Assembly: GCA_963745975.1 (NCBI GenBank)
Contig: CAVUZJ010000013.1
Span: forward strand, 88,430-152,429
Source: JAKAWQ01 sp963745975
GTDB taxonomy: Bacteria > Pseudomonadota > Alphaproteobacteria > Acetobacterales > Acetobacteraceae
Length of the DNA stretch: 64,000 bases
Reading direction: 5' to 3'
Below are positions 17,180 through 25,382 of the stretch, piece by piece. The notes below the pieces were generated by a model. The model had not been told where the DNA came from and did not search any database. It worked only from the letters and a program-made list of their open reading frames with translations. The number at the start of each line of letters is the position of its first letter. Position 1 is the stretch's first letter. The position numbers and the translations under genes are program-made.

Positions 17180-18702
17180 TTATCGGGCTACCTTGAGAGG
17201 AGGGGGATTGGCGGCGAACCATTGCCGCACGGCGGGATCGCCGGCGAGGAGCGGCGCGCCTTGCATGACGCGGTCCGAGAGGCCGGCGGATTTCTTTACG
17301 AAGGCGAGCGGGCCGTCCCAGCCGAAATTGCGCCAGACGGCGGCGAGATGGGCGAAGGGCGGGGACTGGGCGAAGAGCTGGAAGGTGAGGCGGTGGCCGG
17401 CATAGTCGGAGTTGAGGAGGTCGCGGGCGAAGGCGAGCAGGCGGCGGCGGTCCTCGGCCGTCCAGTCCGCGTTCACGGTGTAGAATTTCTCGAGCCAGGG
17501 CCGGGTTTCGGGGGCCTCGAAGGCGGCCTTGTCGGGAGTGAGGCAGATCTGGCCGCCGCAGAGCTCGCGGGCGATGTGCATCATATGATGCAGCTCGGAG
17601 CAGGCAAGCACGCGGCCGCAATAGAGCAGCGACTGGTTGGGCATCAGGAGGCCGCCCGGGCTTCGTTCGGCGAGCGTCACCGCGGCGGTGAGATGGGCGT
17701 TGATGCCCTCGCGATAGACCGCGAGGCGGGCGAGCTTCTCCTGCACCGCCTGCTCTTCTCGAGCCCGGTCTGGCGGGCGTTGAAGAGAGCGGCGCCGATC
17801 ATCATGTCGGTGAGCTTGAGGTTGCGCTGGACGAAGGCGAAGGCGGAGTAGCGGTGCAGGGTCGCGCGGATGAAGGCGGCGGCCCTCGTGTGGCGGTGGA
17901 AGAGGACGTTCTCCCGCGGGATCAGCACATTGTCGAAGACGAGGAGGGTATCGACCTCGTCGAAGCGGTTGGCGAGCGGATAATCCTCCGCCGGCGCGCG
18001 GCCGGCGAAGCCGGTGCGGCAGATGAATTTGAGGTTGGGCGAGGAAAGATCGCAGATGAAGCCCACCGCGTAGTCCGAATAGGCGTCATTGCCCCAATTG
18101 GCGATGGTGGGCTTGACGAAGGCCTGGTTGGCGTAGGCCGCGGCCGTTTCATATTTGGCGCCGCGGACGACGATGCCGGCATCGGTCTCCTTCACCACGT
18201 GGAGCAGCATGTCCGGGTCCTGCTCCTGCGGCGGCTTCGAGCGGTCTCCCTTCGGATCAGTGTTCGCCGAAACATGGAAGGGATCGTTCGCGATGACGCG
18301 GCCGATGTGGGCGGCGATGTTGCGCGCGAATTGCGGATCGGCCTCGTTGAGCACCTCCTGCCCGTCATGGAGCGACCACATCTCGCCCACCGTCTCGTCG
18401 CCGACGCGCGTCACGACGCCGCCGATGTCCTCGAGCACGCAATCGGTGGCGTGGCGCTTGTCCCACCAATCCTCGGCGCGCCTGGGCAAGCGGTTGGCGA
18501 TCGCGAAGCGCTCGCCGCCCTCCTCATAGGACATGATGTCGCTTGTTGCCGCCTCGTGCGCCATGTCGTGGATGCGGGCGCGGATCTCGACGAGCGGCCG
18601 GAACATCGGATGCGCGGCGACGTCGCGGACGCGCTCGCCGTTGACGTGGATCTCGCGCCCGTCACGGATCGAATCGCGGTACTGGGCTCCGGTGCGGATC
18701 AC
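17180..18702 (-). pseudogene. 4-hydroxyphenylacetate 3-hydroxylase (HpaB)-family oxygenase with a frameshift
   Basis: Two frames together give ~505 residues, the normal length for the HpaB/PvcC family of FADH2-dependent hydroxylases. The first frame (18702 down to ~17755) has TGAQYRDSIRDGREIHVNGE, the central DPDMLLHVVKETDAGIVVRG region and NVLIPRENVLFHRH. The second (~17754 down to 17180) has LARLAVYREGI, CGGQICLTPDKAAFEAPE and DWTAEDRRRLLAFARDLLNS. At the switch the minus strand reads GAGAAGAGCAGGCGGTG; one added base would give a continuous E-K-x-Q-A-V-Q. This is either a recent lesion or a sequence error. GTG 18702 is the only good start. It heads an operon with RidA and DUF1028. Confidence 0.82.
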
Positions 18703-18827
18703 GCGGCTTTCTAGCAGGCGGCGGAGGCGGGGTTCAAACCCTCCTGCCGGGCCGGTTTGACGAAATCAGGCGCCGAGGTGATGAATTGTATCGCGGGCGG
18801 TGGCTTGGCTTGGCCGCCGCCGGTGGG

Positions 18828-18843
18828 CCGCCCATATGGGCGG
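18828..18843. promoter_or_regulatory. 16-bp perfect palindrome before argC
   Basis: CCGCCCATATGGGCGG is a perfect palindrome ending 15 bp before the argC start, in the divergent region between the HpaB-type gene and argC. Its position over the likely leader fits an operator or a small mRNA hairpin. No regulator is assigned. Confidence 0.4.
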
Positions 18844-18858
18844 TGGATGGAGGGCTGG

Positions 18859-19839
18859 ATGGCCGGGCGGACATACGCGGTGTTCATCGACGGCGAGGCG
18901 GGGACGACGGGGCTCGACCTCCGCCGCCGCCTCGAGGCGATGGACGGGATCGCGCTCATCGGTCTGGCCGATTCCGAGCGCAAGGACCCGGCCGCGCGGA
19001 AGCGGGCGATGGCGAAGGCCGATCTCGTGGCGCTCTGCCTGCCGGACGCGGCGGCGAGGGAATCGGTGGCGCTGGCCGACGCGCTCGGCGCGGCGGGGCC
19101 GAAGATCATCGACGCGAGCACGGCGCACCGGGTGGACCCGGCGTGGGTGTACGGCTTTGCCGAGATGGCGGAGGGGCAGGCGGGACGGATCGCCGGGGCG
19201 CGGCGGGTGAGCAACCCGGGCTGCTATCCGACCGGGGCGATCGCGCTGATCCGCCCGCTCGTCGATGCCGGGCTGCTGGCGGCGGACTATCCGGTGACGG
19301 TGCAGGCGGTGAGCGGCTATTCGGGCGGCGGGCGGAGCATGATCGGCGCGCACGAGGCGAGCGGCGGGCCGGCCTTCGAGCTCTACGGGCTTCATCTCAC
19401 GCACAAGCACGTGCCGGAGCTCTTCCGCTATTCCGGGCTCGCGCGCCGGCCGATCTTCGTGCCCGCGGTCGGGCATTACCGGCAGGGGATGCTGGTCTCG
19501 GTGCCGCTCCATCTCGACCTGCTCGCGGGAAAGCCGCGCGCGGCCGACCTGGAAGCCGTGCTGCGGGAGCGCTATGCGGGCGAGCGGCTGGTTACCGTTG
19601 CGGCGGCGCCAGGAGACGGGCGGATCGAGCCCGAGGCGCTGAACGGGACGGACCGGCTCGAGCTTCGTGTCTTCGCCAACGAGGCGGAGCGCCAGGTTGT
19701 GCTGGTGGCGCTGCTCGACAATCTGGGCAAGGGCGCGGCGGGAGCGGCGGTGCAGAACATCGCCCTGATGCTCGGGCTTGCGGGCGCCGAGACGGCGCGC
19801 GAGGCGGTGTCGCGCGAGGAGGCGGGGCTCGATGCATGA
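18859..19839 (+). CDS. argC: N-acetyl-gamma-glutamyl-phosphate reductase
   Basis: About 326 residues of the short (type 2) ArgC class. FIDGEAGTTGLDLRRRL binds NADP, DASTAHRVDPAWVYGFAEM follows, and the catalytic cysteine is in SNPGCYPTGAI. SGYSGGGRSMI and LTHKHVPEL with the catalytic His are also present. It makes N-acetylglutamate semialdehyde in arginine synthesis. ATG 18859 is chosen because GGAGGG lies 5-6 nt upstream. Its 3' end overlaps the carbonic-anhydrase-like gene by 8 nt. Confidence 0.93.
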   Translation: MAGRTYAVFIDGEAGTTGLDLRRRLEAMDGIALIGLADSERKDPAARKRAMAKADLVALCLPDAAARESVALADALGAAGPKIIDASTAHRVDPAWVYGFAEMAEGQAGRIAGARRVSNPGCYPTGAIALIRPLVDAGLLAADYPVTVQAVSGYSGGGRSMIGAHEASGGPAFELYGLHLTHKHVPELFRYSGLARRPIFVPAVGHYRQGMLVSVPLHLDLLAGKPRAADLEAVLRERYAGERLVTVAAAPGDGRIEPEALNGTDRLELRVFANEAERQVVLVALLDNLGKGAAGAAVQNIALMLGLAGAETAREAVSREEAGLDA

Positions 19840-20398
19840 GATGACGTTGGGGTCTGTCGTGCCGGCGGGCGCGGGACCGCTCTACAGGTTCGAGGGCGTG
19901 GCGCCCAAGGTCGCGCCGGACGCCTTCATCGCAGCGACCGCGGCGGTGATCGGCGATGTCGTCATCGGCGAGCGATCCAGCGTCTGGTTTCATTGCGTGG
20001 TACGCGGCGATACGCACTTCATCCGCGTCGGCGCGCGCACGAACATCCAGGACGGCACGATCGTGCACGTCGCAACCGGGCGCTTTCCCTGCCTGATCGG
20101 CGATGACGTGTCGATCGGGCACGCGGCGATCGTGCATGCCTGCACGCTCGAGAACTGGGCATTCGTCGGCATGGGCGCGACGGTGCTCGACGGCGCGGTG
20201 ATCGAGGAGGGCGGGATGCTCGGCGCCGGCGGATTGCTGGCGCCGGGCAAGCGGATCGGCCGCAACGAGCTCTGGGTGGGCCAGCCCGCGCGCAAGGTGC
20301 GGGTGATGAGCCGGGAGGAGCGGGCGGAGTTCGATGAGATCGCGGCCCATTACGCGGAACTCGGGGCGCGGTATGGCGCCGCATTCGGGGCGGCGTAA
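19832..20398 (+). CDS. Gamma-carbonic-anhydrase family hexapeptide protein
   Basis: About 188 residues forming a left-handed beta-helix: repeated hexapeptides such as AVIGDVVIGERSSVWFHCVVRGD, RTNIQDGTIVHV and DDVSIGHAAIVHACTLENWAFVGMGATVLDG. Metal-binding histidines of the gamma-CA family are visible in IVHV and GHAAIVHA. ATG 19832 has GAGGAGG 9 nt upstream; ATG 19841 is the alternative. It is coupled to argC by overlap. The activity could be carbonic anhydrase or an acyl/metal-binding relative. Confidence 0.88.
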   Translation: MHEMTLGSVVPAGAGPLYRFEGVAPKVAPDAFIAATAAVIGDVVIGERSSVWFHCVVRGDTHFIRVGARTNIQDGTIVHVATGRFPCLIGDDVSIGHAAIVHACTLENWAFVGMGATVLDGAVIEEGGMLGAGGLLAPGKRIGRNELWVGQPARKVRVMSREERAEFDEIAAHYAELGARYGAAFGAA

Positions 20399-20427
20399 GG
20401 CGTGAGGGAAGGCGAGGTGAGAAGGCG

Positions 20428-20985
20428 ATGAGGCGCGGGGCGCTCTTCCTCGCGGCCGCGCTGGCGCTCGCCGCCTGCGCGCCGACGCCGCCGCCTTCGA
20501 CGGCGCAGTTGCCGCCGGGCGCGTTCGGCGGCAATGACGATAACGGCATCATGGCGATCAATATCGCCGATTGGGCGTTCTCCAATCCGGCCCGCACGCA
20601 CGGCAACCCGATCGACGCGGTGCGCGCCGTACTCGCGATCGAGTACCTGGCGGGCCAGCTCTCTTCCAGCCCGCGCTGGACCTACATGTCCGAGCTCACC
20701 AAGCTCGAGATGCTGCAGGCGCGCCAGGAAGTGCGCGCTGCGCTCGGCATCGCGCCGGATGCGCCCTCGCAGGCGGTGGCGAACGCGCTGCTGGTGCTTT
20801 CGACGAACCCGACGCCGGCGGTCGCGGAGGAAGTGCTGCGGGCGCCGGTCTTCACGCTGCCCCCGGCAGAAACCCTGGCGCGGATCGACAACCTGCCCTA
20901 TCTGCCGATGGCCAACCTGGCGAGCCACCGTGCGAGCGGACAGGAATATCCCTCCGACGGACCGAGCTGCTTCGCCTGCGGATGA
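20428..20985 (+). CDS. Predicted lipoprotein, uncharacterised
   Basis: A 185-residue protein with a lipoprotein signal: RRGALFLAAALALAAC with lipobox Cys at about residue 17. The mature part has DNGIMAINIADWAFSNPARTHGNPIDAVRAVLAIEYLAG and the helix SELTKLEMLQARQEVRAALGI, ending with the cysteine pair SCFACG. I recognise no named domain. The stop overlaps the ATG of the following reductase (ATGA), so the two are coupled. Confidence 0.75.
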   Translation: MRRGALFLAAALALAACAPTPPPSTAQLPPGAFGGNDDNGIMAINIADWAFSNPARTHGNPIDAVRAVLAIEYLAGQLSSSPRWTYMSELTKLEMLQARQEVRAALGIAPDAPSQAVANALLVLSTNPTPAVAEEVLRAPVFTLPPAETLARIDNLPYLPMANLASHRASGQEYPSDGPSCFACG

Positions 20986-21961
20986 AAACCGCGCGCTCGT
21001 TCCGCCGGGCCTCGGGCTCGGGGGCGCGCCGCTTGGCAATCTCTTCTCCGCGGTAAGCGAGGGCGAGGCCGAAGCGACGATCGCCGCCGCTTGGGACGCG
21101 GGCGTGCGCTATTTCGACACTGCGCCGCTCTACGGGGCCGGACTTTCCGAGCACCGGTTGGGCGCGTTCTTGCGCCGGCGGCCGCGCGATGCCTTCGTGC
21201 TCTCGACCAAGGTCGGGCGCCTGCTCGACCCGGATCCCGCGCAAGGGCGCGAGCAGGCCGGGTATGTCGCGGCGCTTCCGTTCCGGGTACGGTTCGATTA
21301 TTCGGAGGAGGGGGCGCGGCGCTCGCTCCGCGAGAGCCTCCAGCGGCTCGGCCTCGCCCGGATCGATATCGCCTGGATCCACGACCCGGCGGAAGACACG
21401 CACGGCACGGAATGGAGAACCGTCTTCGCCGAGGCGATGGCGGGCGCGGCGCGGGCGCTTGCGGCGATGAAGGGGGAGGGGACGATCGGGGCCTGGGGCC
21501 TCGGCGTCAACCGCATCGAGCCCTGCCTGCTGGCGCTCGATGAGGCGGCGCCCGATCTATTTTTGCTCGCGGGGCGCTATACGCTGCTCGAGACGAGCGC
21601 GCTCGACGAACTCTTCCCCGCCTGCGCCGAGCGCGGGGTCGGCGTGGTGGTGGGCGGACCATACAATTCGGGCCTGCTCGCGGGCGGCACGACCTTCGAT
21701 TACCGCGCGGCGCCCGGGCCGATGCTCGAGCGGCGGGCGCGGATCGGCGCCTGCTGCGAACGGTTCGGCGTTGCGATGAAGGCGGCGGCGCTTCAGTTCG
21801 CCGCCGCGCATCCGGTCGTTGCCGCGGTGATCGCCGGCGCGCGGACCGCCGATGAGATGCGCGAGAATGCCGCGATGATGAAGCGGCCAATCCCGTCGGA
21901 GTTCTGGGCCGGGCTCAAGGAGGAGGGGCTGATCCCGGCGGATGCCCCGGTGCCGGAATGA
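20982..21961 (+). CDS. Aldo-keto reductase (D-threo-aldose 1-dehydrogenase type), apparent frameshift near the start
   Basis: The main frame gives an aldo-keto reductase barrel with GLGLGGAPLGNLFSAV, catalytic Asp and Tyr in YFDTAPLYGAGLSE, Lys in LSTKVGRLLDPDP and His in IAWIHDP. GVVVGGPYNSGLLAGG marks the D-threo-aldose (fucose/galactose-type) dehydrogenase group. This frame has no good start. The only well-placed ATG (20982, overlapping the upstream TGA) reads M-K-T and then leaves the frame at 20990. One extra C there gives M-K-T-R-A-L-V-P-P-G-L-G, exactly how such enzymes begin. GTG 20930 is the alternative start if no base is missing. Confidence 0.78.
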
Positions 21962-22049
21962 CAGGTGCGGCCGAATTCGACGGCAAGAGACGGATGGCGG
22001 GCGAGATGCGGGTCTGCTCACGTGCGGCAGCAGGAAAGAGGAGGGACCT

Positions 22050-22517
22050 TTGAAATTTCGTATCACCGGCCTCGCGCCCGAGCCGTTCCAGCCCCTGTTC
22101 GGACTACCCGATGCCGAGCTGGCCAAGCGTGGGGTGAAGCGCTACGTCGCGGATGCGACGCCGGGATTTCCCTGCCGAATCGAGATGCGCGATGCCGAGC
22201 CGGGCGAGACGCTGCTTCTGCTCAATCACACCTGCCAGCCGGCGGACACGCCCTATCGCGCCTCGCACGCCATTTTCGTGCGCGAGGGTGCGACGACAAT
22301 TTTCGACCAGGTCGACGAGGTGCCCGAGGTCATGCGCGTGAGGCTGCTCTCGCTGCGCGCGTATGATGCGATCGGCATGATGCTCGGTGCGGACGTTGTC
22401 GAGGGTGCGGACATCGAGACGCTGATCGCGCGGCTGTTTGCCAACGAGGGGGTGAGCTACATCCACGCTCACAATGCCAAGCGGGGTTGCTACTCCGGGC
22501 GGATCGATCGGGCGTAG
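22050..22517 (+). CDS. DUF1203 family protein
   Basis: About 155 residues matching DUF1203: KFRITGLAPEPFQPLFGLPD, FPCRIEMRDAEPGETLLLLN, QPADTPYRASHAIFVREGA and the C-terminal VSYIHAHNAKRGCYSGRI. TTG 22050 is the start because AGAGGAGGG lies 4-5 nt upstream and the protein starts at the family's first conserved residue. The function is unknown. The gap 21962-22049 shows nothing else. Confidence 0.85.
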   Translation: MKFRITGLAPEPFQPLFGLPDAELAKRGVKRYVADATPGFPCRIEMRDAEPGETLLLLNHTCQPADTPYRASHAIFVREGATTIFDQVDEVPEVMRVRLLSLRAYDAIGMMLGADVVEGADIETLIARLFANEGVSYIHAHNAKRGCYSGRIDRA

Positions 22518-22522
22518 AAAAG

Positions 22523-22720
22523 ACCAGGGGGACGCTGTCCCCCTGGACCCCCTGGCAAAGGCGGAGCCTTTGCAATCCATTCGCTTGGCGGCGGCAGAGA
22601 GCGGTTTGGGCAAAGCGCGAAACGCGCTTTGCCCAAACCGCTCTCTGCCGCCGCCAAAACGAACGGGTTCCAAGGGCTCGCCCTTGGCGGGGGTTCCAAG
22701 GGGGCAGAGCCCCCTTGGCC
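22523..22720. repeat. Cluster of hairpins between DUF1203 and atpF, including a 35-bp perfect stem
   Basis: Between two convergent genes lie, in order: CCAGGGGGACGCTGTCCCCCTGG, AAAGGC/GCCTTT, a perfect inverted repeat of 35 bp per arm (22585-22619 and 22623-22657) around an AAA loop, CCAAGGGC/GCCCTTGG, and CCAAGGGGGC/GCCCCCTTGG. The long arm contains GAGAGCGGTTTGGGCAAAGC. The small GGTTCCAAGGG-type hairpins recur elsewhere in the window (2.65 and 33.03 kb). Together they probably end transcription from both sides; the 35-bp stem far exceeds what a terminator needs. Confidence 0.85.
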
Positions 22721-22723
22721 TTG

Positions 22724-23248
22724 CTACGCGACCTTGCGGGTGAGGGCGGCGGGGAGGGTGGCGATCGCGTGATTGATGAGGGCGGCGTCGGCCGCTTCGT
22801 CGAGCTCGCGGCGGATGACTTCGGCAGCGACCCGGGTTGCGATATCGGTAGCGGCGATGCGCACGTCGGTGATGGCGGCCTTCTCGGCCGCGGCGATGCG
22901 CTCGATCGCCATCCGTTCGCGCCGGTGTGCGGCTTCCTCGGCGTCCGAAGCGGCGGCGGCCGCTATGCGTTCGGCCTCGGCCTTGGCGGCTTCGAGCAGC
23001 GTGTGGGCCTCGGCGAGGGCGGCCTCGCGGCGCGATGCCGCGTCCTTCAGCATTGCCTCGGCTTCCTGGCGCAGCCGGCTCGCCTCGTCGAGCTCGGCGC
23101 GGATCGCCGCGGCGCGGGCGTCGAGCATGCCGGCGGCGACCGACCAGAGGCGCTTGCCGAAGAGCACGAAGAAGATGACGAAGGCGATGAAGACCCAGAA
23201 GACCGACTGGACGAAAGGCGAGACCAAGAGTGAGAAAGTCGTGACCAT
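22724..23248 (-). CDS. atpF: F0F1 ATP synthase subunit b
   Basis: A 174-residue stator subunit. One N-terminal membrane helix (SVFWVFIAFVIFFVLFGKRLW) is followed by a long Ala/Glu/Arg-rich coiled coil that reaches up to F1. It is the last gene of the F0 operon, 20 bp after b'. Having b and b' as separate genes is typical of alphaproteobacteria, where they form a heterodimeric stalk. Confidence 0.93.
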   Translation of the reverse strand: MVTTFSLLVSPFVQSVFWVFIAFVIFFVLFGKRLWSVAAGMLDARAAAIRAELDEASRLRQEAEAMLKDAASRREAALAEAHTLLEAAKAEAERIAAAAASDAEEAAHRRERMAIERIAAAEKAAITDVRIAATDIATRVAAEVIRRELDEAADAALINHAIATLPAALTRKVA

Positions 23249-23268
23249 TGTGCTTAACCCTGGCGCGC

Positions 23269-23853
23269 TTAAGCCTGGCGTGGGGAGAGGGCGGCGTCGA
23301 GTGCGGCGTCGAGCGTCGCGGGTGCGGGCGGGCGGCCGGTGAGCCGCTCGATCATCGCGCGTGCGGCCTCGCTCGACACTTCGCGCAAGGCGCCCATGGC
23401 GTCCCTGCGTGCGGCGTTGATGCGGGCCTCGGCGGCGCGAAGCTCGGTCTCGAGCCGCTCGTTCAGTGCGGCTGCCTGGCGCGCGGCGGCCTCGCGCGCC
23501 GCCCGCGCCGCTTGCGCGATCTCGGCCTGCGCTTCGGCCCGCGCGTTGCGGGTGGCGGCCAGAAGCTCGGCCACCGCGGCGTCGGCTTCGGCCTTGGCGG
23601 ATTTCGCCGTGTCGAGATCGGCGGCGATGCGCCGCGCCCGCTCCTCGAGCACCGAGCCCACCTGCGGCAGCGCCCAGCGCGAGAGCAGGAGGTAGAGCAC
23701 GAGGAAGATGAGCACCAGCCAGACGACCTGGGCGGTGGTCAGTTCGTTGCCGAACTGGAACTGCGGCATGCCGCCCGTCTCCGCGGCCCAGGCGCCTGCC
23801 GGGGCGAGCGCGAGCGCCGCGGCGAGGGGCCAGGAACGGAGGATGCGGCGCAT
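23269..23853 (-). CDS. atpF': F0F1 ATP synthase subunit b'
   Basis: A 194-residue second b-type subunit. The membrane helix (VVWLVLIFLVLYLLLSRWALP, about 44-64) is preceded by a hydrophobic, signal-peptide-like leader (RSWPLAAALALAPAGAWAAE), and a coiled-coil stalk follows. The extra leader is known from some b' proteins and may be cleaved. It lies 8 bp after atpE and 20 bp before atpF. Confidence 0.92.
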   Translation of the reverse strand: MRRILRSWPLAAALALAPAGAWAAETGGMPQFQFGNELTTAQVVWLVLIFLVLYLLLSRWALPQVGSVLEERARRIAADLDTAKSAKAEADAAVAELLAATRNARAEAQAEIAQAARAAREAAARQAAALNERLETELRAAEARINAARRDAMGALREVSSEAARAMIERLTGRPPAPATLDAALDAALSPRQA

Positions 23854-23861
23854 GGAGAGGA

Positions 23862-24098
23862 TCAGCCGAAGAGGATGAGGAACGAGATGAGGAGGGCGTA
23901 GAGCGCCACCGCCTCGGTGAGCGCGAAGCCGAGAATGCCGAGGCCGAAGACCTGATCGCGCGAGGCCGGGTTGCGCGCGACGCTGTTCACCAGGGCGGCG
24001 AAGATCTGCCCGATGCCGACGCCGGCGCCGGCAACGCCGATCGCGGCAAGGCCCGCTCCGATATCCCTCGCCAGGATGGCGGCGGTCGCTGGGTTCAT
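23862..24098 (-). CDS. atpE: F0F1 ATP synthase subunit c
   Basis: A 78-residue hairpin of two membrane helices. Helix one has the glycine-rich GAGLAAIGVAGAGVGIG packing motif, the loop has ARNP, and helix two carries the proton-binding glutamate in GFALTEAVALYAL. ATG 24098 is chosen over an upstream start because it gives the normal length and has AAGGAACCCC upstream. It forms the rotor ring. Confidence 0.95.
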   Translation of the reverse strand: MNPATAAILARDIGAGLAAIGVAGAGVGIGQIFAALVNSVARNPASRDQVFGLGILGFALTEAVALYALLISFLILFG

Positions 24099-24126
24099 GT
24101 CAGGGGGTTCCTTTCGGTGGGACGGA

Positions 24127-24882
24127 TCAGTGCAGATGCACCGCATCGTGCAGGTAGAGGCAGGTGAGCACGGCGAAGACGTAGGCCTGGAGCCCGGCCA
24201 CGAGCAGCTCGAAGCCGACCAGCACCACGTTGATGGCGAGCGGGATCACCGCGGCGGCGATGCCGACGAGGCCGAGGGCGGCCGCGACGATCAGCATGAA
24301 GCCCGCGAAGACCTCCCAGAGCACGTGGCCGGCCACGATGTTGGCGAAAAGTCGGATCGAGAGCGAAACAGGCCGCGAGAGGAAGGTGAGGATCTCGATC
24401 GGCACGAGCACCGGGGCGATGAGCTTGGGCGCGCCGGGGGGCACGAAGTAGGTGAAGAAGCGGAGCTTATGCTTGACGAGCCCGACGATGATCGAGAGCG
24501 CGAAGACGATGACGGCGAGGGCGGCGGTGACCGCGATGTGGCTCGTGAAGGCGAAGAAATAGGGGAAGAGGCCGACCAGGTTGCCGAAGAGGATGAAGAA
24601 GAAGAGCGTGAAGACGAAGGGGAAGAAGGGCTTCCATCCCTCGCCGATGATGTCCTCGCAGAGGCGGGCGATGAACTCGTACCCCATCTCGGCCGCGGCT
24701 TGCGTGCGCGCGGGAACGATCGCGCGGGCGCGCATGCCGTAGCCGAAGAGGGCGAGCACCAGCACGGCGGTCAGCACCATCATCAGGTTGGCATTGGTGA
24801 AGTTCACCGAGGCGCCGATGGGGCCGAGGCTGGTCGCCAGCCGGAACTGGCCCAGAGCGTCGATCGAGGGTCCTGCCGCCAC
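24127..24882 (-). CDS. atpB: F0F1 ATP synthase subunit a
   Basis: A 251-residue integral membrane protein with about five or six spans. The essential arginine lies in SRPVSLSIRLFANIVAGH, and the C-terminal helix has GFELLVAGLQAYVFAVLTCLYL. It conducts protons to the c-ring. It follows atpI after 55 bp and precedes atpE by 28 bp. Confidence 0.95.
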   Translation of the reverse strand: MAAGPSIDALGQFRLATSLGPIGASVNFTNANLMMVLTAVLVLALFGYGMRARAIVPARTQAAAEMGYEFIARLCEDIIGEGWKPFFPFVFTLFFFILFGNLVGLFPYFFAFTSHIAVTAALAVIVFALSIIVGLVKHKLRFFTYFVPPGAPKLIAPVLVPIEILTFLSRPVSLSIRLFANIVAGHVLWEVFAGFMLIVAAALGLVGIAAAVIPLAINVVLVGFELLVAGLQAYVFAVLTCLYLHDAVHLH

Positions 24883-24937
24883 CCGTTCCCGTCTCCCCGA
24901 AGCGCGCGGCCCTGCCGGACCGCGACCGATCTTTCGG

Positions 24938-25276
24938 CTATTCCCCCGATCCTTTGGACCGGGGCCGATGCTCGTGTTGCGGCTTGAAGAGACGCCACAC
25001 GTTCAGAACCCCCGCCGCCGCGCCGAGCACGACGAAGAGCAGGAGCAGCCATGGCTTGGTGCCGAGCCAGCGATCGAGCGACCAGCCGATGGCCAGCGCC
25101 ACCACCATCGCCGCGACCATCTCGCCGGCCACCCGGAACGCCATCGCGAGCGGGCGTTCCGCCCAGCCAAGGCCCTCCGCTTTTTTCGGCGGCGCGGTCT
25201 CGAGTCCGGACCTCTCCCGGGCAGCCCGAAGCCGCTCCTCGAAGGAGGGGTCCGGTCCGGCCGGTCGCTCGGCCAT
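24938..25276 (-). CDS. atpI: ATP synthase assembly protein AtpI-like
   Basis: About 112 residues. A charged N-terminal half is followed by two hydrophobic helices (VAGEMVAAMVVALAIGWSLD and PWLLLLFVVLGAAAGVLNVW), the AtpI/Mg-transport pattern. ATG 25276 is chosen because GGAGGAG lies 6 nt upstream. It is first in the F0 operon and is thought to help assemble the c-ring or supply Mg2+. Confidence 0.85.
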   Translation of the reverse strand: MAERPAGPDPSFEERLRAARERSGLETAPPKKAEGLGWAERPLAMAFRVAGEMVAAMVVALAIGWSLDRWLGTKPWLLLLFVVLGAAAGVLNVWRLFKPQHEHRPRSKGSGE

Positions 25277-25382
25277 GGGCTCTCCTCCGCAAAGCCGCGC
25301 CTTGGCGGAAAGCGCCGGCTTGGTAACGACGGCGTCCCCGAGTGTCAAGGACGCGGGGGTTGGTGGCGCGTGCTTCGCGCCG

